Source: Carallia brachiata (Eukaryota > Streptophyta > Magnoliopsida > Malpighiales > Rhizophoraceae). Taken from it: a stretch of 64,000 bases of DNA. The notes below the pieces were generated by a model. It was not told where the DNA came from and made no database searches. It saw only the letters and a program-made list of their open reading frames with translations. Numbering within the stretch: the stretch's first letter is position 1; every line of letters starts with the position of its first letter. Positions 60,529 through 64,000 of this stretch are shown here, piece by piece. The stretch is taken from NCBI GenBank assembly GCA_021464245.1, contig JADCRB010000158.1, positions 62,001 to 126,000 on the forward strand, in the 5' to 3' direction. The translations under genes were made by a program, and so were the position numbers.

Positions 60529-60732
60529 GGGTTTCATTAGGAGGACAGAAGCCAGAATTGTCAATAATGCAACTACAGGGTATATTTGTGCAACAAGACT
60601 AGTAAAATGTGCAACAAAAAATTATCGCAGTATTTTTTGTTACAAAAAATCAATTCTGTTGCACAAATATGTCTTCTAGTTGCACTATGTACACTTTTCT
60701 GTCCACCAAATTCTGTCCTCTAATCTTTTTCC
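60529..60732. mobile_element. 204 bp MITE with 9 bp target duplication
   Basis: Ends GGGTTTCATTAGGAGGACAG and, reversed, GGAAAAAGATTAGAGGACAG. The 9 bp duplication TATAGGAAT lies at 60520-60528 and 60733-60741. The interior has TTGTGCAACAAG and TTGCACAAATA. It belongs to the same family as 58071-58314, whose right end also reads GTCCACATATCTTTTTCC. Confidence 0.85.
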
Positions 60733-61190
60733 TATAGGAATAGAGAGATATATTAGCATACGGTGAAAGCCATTCACCATCATTTGTAATCTAATCATGG
60801 GGTTGGTGGAAAGCTTTGCAGAATTGATAATTTAGCTCTCACTTGTACCTCAAAAATTTTAAGATATCTGTACTTTGATATAACATCAACTAAAAATTGA
60901 AGGGTGTGCCATAATAACTATAATGCATTGTTTACTTACCCAAGAAATTGAAGCAACAAATAGATACCAAAAGTAATGATTGACAACCGATGGGTCCTAG
61001 GAATTAGATCAACCTTTTTCAAGTTTCCAACCTTGAAATTTAAAACCCACGAAGAAACCCAACTTACAATTTCTGAAAAATTCATTCTTTAAAAGTTTTC
61101 TGCGATATTTGTTCACCTCATTAAGAACCCAAATGGCAAACACAGGGAAAAAAATGTGAGAATGTAAAAGCAATAAATATTGCAGTAGAG

Positions 61191-61209
61191 AGAGAGAGAG
61201 AGAGAGAGA
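61191..61209. repeat. (GA)n microsatellite
   Basis: An uninterrupted AG/GA run of about 20 bp, within an apparent intron of the minus-strand fragment. Confidence 0.9.
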
Positions 61210-61756
61210 AATGGTGATACCAAGAGGAATGGAGTCGAGAATCTTCAGGGAAAGAATAAATTGGGACTGCAACTTGGAGATTTTGTCAAGTGGGTTTTGT
61301 GGAAGCAGGTGTCACAGATTGTGATCATCAATCACTCTTTCCGCCTTTGTCCATATGCTTTCTTCTTTTTTTCCTTCTTGTTAAGGCAATTTGAATAGTT
61401 TTTGCGAATTGAAGAAGAGAAGCACAAGAAAGAAAGATGGGCTGAGAGGCGTGGGTGGCGACTGAGAAAAATATAGAGGATTAGACTTTCTTCTTTAGTT
61501 TTTAATTTGGGAAATAAAGAAAAAAAAATTTGATAGATATCCCGACTGTTTTTTTACCGAATTTGAATTTCAAATACAAAATTTTGTACAAATCCCGCTG
61601 TTGCTTTACTTTTTTTTTTATTATTATATTTTCTCTGTGGAACCCAGTGCGCTGGCGTGTGGTAAAACGTATGGACAGTTCATATGCCCATGTAGTGATC
61701 CCCTTTATTTATTTATTTTTTTAATATCATCTTTTCTTTTTTGCGCATTTATTTTT

Positions 61757-61993
61757 CAGAGTTCCCTTACGTGGCCGGATTCAAGTGGCTATATAGCATC
61801 CAAACATCATTCAATTTGTATAATAAGATGTACATTTTGTACGACTGTAATTAAAAAATATGACTAAAAAAATAAGAATAATTTTTTGTATCACTTTTTA
61901 TTAGTACTATTGCACAAAATATTCTTCTTATTATACAAAATACGAGTTTAGACATTATTTGATTACCAACGTGTATGGTCACCTACCTTTTCT
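61757..61993. mobile_element. ~236 bp MITE related to the chitinase A intron element
   Basis: Absent from unit A, where GTGCATTTATTTTTTAATATC is continuous at about 34764. The interior GTATCACTTTTTATTAGTAC (about 61898-61917) is the reverse complement, with few changes, of GATAAAAAGTGATACAAAAA in the element at 24728-24961. The inverted right end GAAAAGGTAGGTGACCATACA resembles GAAAATGTTTATGGCCAAACA. Flanks TTTATTTTT and TGTATTTTT give an imperfect 9 bp duplication. Confidence 0.75.
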
Positions 61994-63712
61994 GTATTTT
62001 TTAATATCGTTACCTAAGCAAAAACCCTTGCTGTCTCCAGTATGGACCTTTTGTCAGGGGAGGAAAATCTTTCTTTTTTTTTCTGGTGGCTGGGAAGAAA
62101 AAAAAATTGTCTTCTGAGTTTTTTTAAAATTTTTTTAATTCAAAGGAAATAAGGGAGAGGAGTGGATGAGGTTAAGATTAGGAATTCGCATTTATAATCA
62201 AAATTCAAACTTCCAACGTTGTAATTAATAACTGTGACTGTTAATTAGTTTTGTAAAGCCTAATCATCTTTATAATCTTCTAAATTATAATTGTTGAATA
62301 TATTTTGCTCACTTCCCTTTACCTCTTTTTCTTCTTTCCTAGTTCATGGTGTGTATTCTTTTCTATTAAATTTGAAAATAGGAGAACAAGATTCCTCTTC
62401 TTCGACCGATATATCTCGGCAACCGACGAGACGGTTGATTTTTTCTCTGTCACAGAGGAAGCCGACAGATCGATGGTTCTCACAACTTAAGACAAAACAC
62501 AAAAGCCAAGTAAATATATGGCAGTGGTTTATCTCAAGTAAAATATATATATATATATATATATGTATGTGGGGCAGTGGTATGAGTTGAAAACGCAGCG
62601 TACTAGCATTGGTAAATTTTACTGGCCGCCTTGGCATGGGGCCCACTCGGCCCCTGCCGGGCCAGGGGCTGTGGCGCTTTTGACGCTGCCTACCTTTTTT
62701 TTAATCCTTGATCTTTTTTTTTTAAGGTTAATATAAAAAAATTATTAATTTTATTTAAATAATAAATTTAACACTAATATTATAAATTAATAAATATAGT
62801 ACTAATTTTACGTAAAGTAAAAAATTTAACAAGTAATAATTTTATACAAACATAATTTGTCTGTTTCGATAATAAATTTATAAAAAATAATATTTCGATA
62901 ATGTGATAATTATATGAGTTAGTATCATATTATTAAAATAAATGAATTTTATTCAAAAAATTTTACGGCGTATTAAATTTATTACTTTAAATAAAGTTGA
63001 TATTATATTTAATATTTTTTAAAAGTAGTGTTCAATTTTTATTTTAAGTAAAATTGATAATATTTTTGTATATTAAATTTTTTATTAATATTTTTATCTT
63101 AAGTTTTTAATGCTTTACCAATAAATGGAATTTGTTCTTGTCCTCCGGTTATTCAATGGTTCGCAATGGATTTTTCTTTTCTTTACTGTACTTTTTTTTT
63201 GGGGGGGGGGGGGGTTCTGAATAGACAATTAATTTATTCTAATAAAGATTGATTAATAAAGATTGAATCTTTTCACTTTTGGAATCTAGAATCACCTAAT
63301 GGCTAACGAGCCGAGCTGGGTTACAAGCAAATTTTTTGTTTTCCTTAGAAAAATTCCTCCTGACCTGAACTAGGGTGTTTTCTTTTAGGAATGTTAATGT
63401 CAAAGGCCGCCTGTTCAATTGGAAACAAAAATCTTTTATGTGGGAGTTGTCTCATTCTATTGTGAATTCAAACTGATTTTATCCATCGAATAAAAAGATA
63501 TGATGATGTCGGCAACATTAATTGGTTAACGTTTATTGTGGGAATTGGAGTCCAATAATTGCACAAAAAAAAACTTCCAAAATTTACGAGGGCGACAAAA
63601 AAGAGATGAAAATAGATAATCTGGGCATAAGGTTATGTAAATTTGATATTTATAAACTGTTAAGCAAATTCATGTCAATCTTTACAAGTATGGATTTCCT
63701 CAGTTTTCCAGG
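61994..63712. other. Spacer matching 34765-36439 of unit A
   Basis: No gene recognised. Contains a (TA)n run at about 62543-62564, the foldback at 62726-63078 and a T-then-G14 run at 63192-63214. The paralogous site in A (about 35896-35904) has the T run but no G run. Confidence 0.6.
62726..63078. repeat. AT-rich foldback element, paralogue of 35425-35780
   Basis: The left end GGTTAATATAAAAAAATTAT pairs with the inverted right end ATTTAATATACAAAAATATT. The terminal GGTTAATATAAAAAAAT is shared with the foldback in the Copia gag region (32053 onward), so both may belong to one family. Confidence 0.6.
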
Positions 63713-64000
63713 CTAACAGAAAATGTTGAGAAAGGAGGCTCTAGTTTTGATGATGCGCCTATACAGGCACTCAATTCCGTCTTCAAGATCTTGAATGCAC
63801 AATTCCAGGCTGTTTAGCCTTTTTCGCACATACTCCACATGCATGCTATTGTTCACTTTGCTTGTCTGGCAACCAATGAGGGGTTTCAATGCTGCATCTG
63901 CCATCGCAAATTCGTTTGAAGCTGTTGTTTCTTCTCCCTTGCATCCTACCTTCTTGCGCTGCATTAGATTAGAAACTAATGACCAGTGACTTGGTTTTGA
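63713..64000 (-). CDS. DUF241/BPS1-like gene 3, C-terminal part, cut by window end
   Basis: The stop is at 63713-63715 and the frame is open to the window edge. Visible residues: SKPSHWSLVSNLMQRKK, NEFAMADAALKPLIGCQTSK, MHVEYVRKRLNSLELCIQDL and the end RASFLNIFC. It is almost identical to the C-terminus of gene 1 (few substitutions, such as ALKPL for ALKFL). It is the unit B counterpart of gene 1. Whether it shares the N-terminal frameshift of gene 1 cannot be seen here. Confidence 0.88.
   Translation of the reverse strand, partial: SKPSHWSLVSNLMQRKKVGCKGEETTASNEFAMADAALKPLIGCQTSKVNNSMHVEYVRKRLNSLELCIQDLEDGIECLYRRIIKTRASFLNIFC

Larger units (their letters stand above)
60400..61490 (-). other. 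Unidentified exon/intron-like fragment with TATA, inside the 6.9 kb element
   Basis: Read on minus: CTCTATATTTTTCTC (about 61465-61480) is a TATA-like start, followed by a pyrimidine-rich leader. An open stretch (about 61215-61310) reads DKISKLQSQFILSLKILDS, ending CTTG|GTATCACC. A possible second exon (about 60942-60999) between TTCCTAG| and TTGG|GTAAGTAAAC keeps phase and reads PIGCQSLLLVSICCFNFL. A third (about 60426-60497) follows TTTTTTTGCAG| and ends ACAG|GTAAGAAG. No ATG precedes the first piece after the last stop, and the third piece continues in frame only briefly. I do not recognise the protein. It is best read as a captured, decayed 5' part of a host gene. Confidence 0.35.
54795..61703. 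mobile_element. 6.9 kb non-autonomous Mutator-like element (Pack-MULE candidate)
   Basis: Unit A is continuous where this block sits: CCCCTTTATTTATTTATTTT at 34722-34742. In B the 9 bp TTTATTTAT occurs at both sides (54786-54794 and 61704-61712). The ends resemble the MITE at 24728-24961: left CGAAAATGTTTATGGGCA against GGGAAAATGTTTATGGCC, right (inverted) GGGGATCACTACATGGGC against GGGCTCCATTACATGGCC. No transposase frame is visible. Inside are a HEMA gene fragment, an exon/intron-like fragment with its own TATA, ~200 bp tandem units and two small MITEs. Gene fragments within a terminal-repeat Mutator element define a Pack-MULE. The target lies in a TTTA repeat, so the duplication could be shifted by a few bases. 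Confidence 0.72.
44615..64000. repeat. Segmental duplication, unit B
   Basis: Homologous to unit A in order and strand: chitinase B, then spacer, then DUF241 gene 3. B keeps DUF241 gene 2 (50650-54058), which A lacks. B also has B-only insertions at 46089-46335, 49442-50288, 54795-61703 and 61757-61993. It continues past the window end. Confidence 0.85.

Noticed and set aside
61009..61272. 87-codon minus-strand frame as a gene on its own
   Set aside because: Its first codon is TTG, not ATG, and it runs across an apparent splice donor into a (CT)n intron-like tract.
1..64000. tRNA, rRNA or other structured RNA genes
   Set aside because: None was recognised on either strand by eye. A tRNAscan or Infernal run would be needed to exclude them.

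Overview
The window is nuclear DNA of a dicot plant, probably a woody rosid, though I cannot name the species. The basis is GT-AG spliced genes of plant-only families (LOG, NAC, hevein-type class I chitinase, DUF241/BPS1-like), very AT-rich spacers, and many plant-type transposons. One N base, several homopolymer runs and several single-base frame lesions mean that sequence error must be kept in mind for the broken genes.

Layout. 1-7.1 kb is spacer with small repeats. 7.26-8.74 kb holds a cytokinin-activating LOG gene (+) with seven exons and a damaged C-terminal end. 8.7-20.2 kb is long AT-rich spacer with old repeat debris. 20.25-21.67 kb holds an intact three-exon NAC transcription factor (+), followed by a 92-93 bp tandem array. 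From 22.9 kb to the window end lies a large tandem segmental duplication. Unit A (about 22.9-37.9 kb) has chitinase A (-), a degenerate Copia retrotransposon, and DUF241 gene 1 (-). Unit B (about 44.6 kb to beyond 64 kb) has chitinase B (-), DUF241 gene 2 (-), a 6.9 kb Mutator-like element, and DUF241 gene 3 (-, cut by the window end). A degenerate L1 LINE (about 40.8-44.6 kb) sits just before unit B.

Because the two units align, each serves as an empty-site control for the other. This shows, at base level, five insertions: a 234 bp MITE with a 9 bp target duplication in chitinase A intron 2, the Copia element in A, a 247 bp retroposon with a 16 bp target duplication 3' of chitinase B, an 847 bp near-perfect hairpin element upstream of chitinase B, and a 6.9 kb element in B with a 9 bp target duplication.

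The most interesting object is that 6.9 kb element (54795-61703). Its ends resemble those of the 234 bp MITE, it has no visible transposase, and it carries a decayed antisense fragment of glutamyl-tRNA reductase (HEMA) plus another exon/intron-like fragment. It therefore looks like a Pack-MULE. The two chitinases have also diverged: B keeps a basic, canonical sequence, while A has lost many basic residues and a chitin-binding aromatic residue. The genes here are independent transcription units, not an operon; what links them is shared duplication history.
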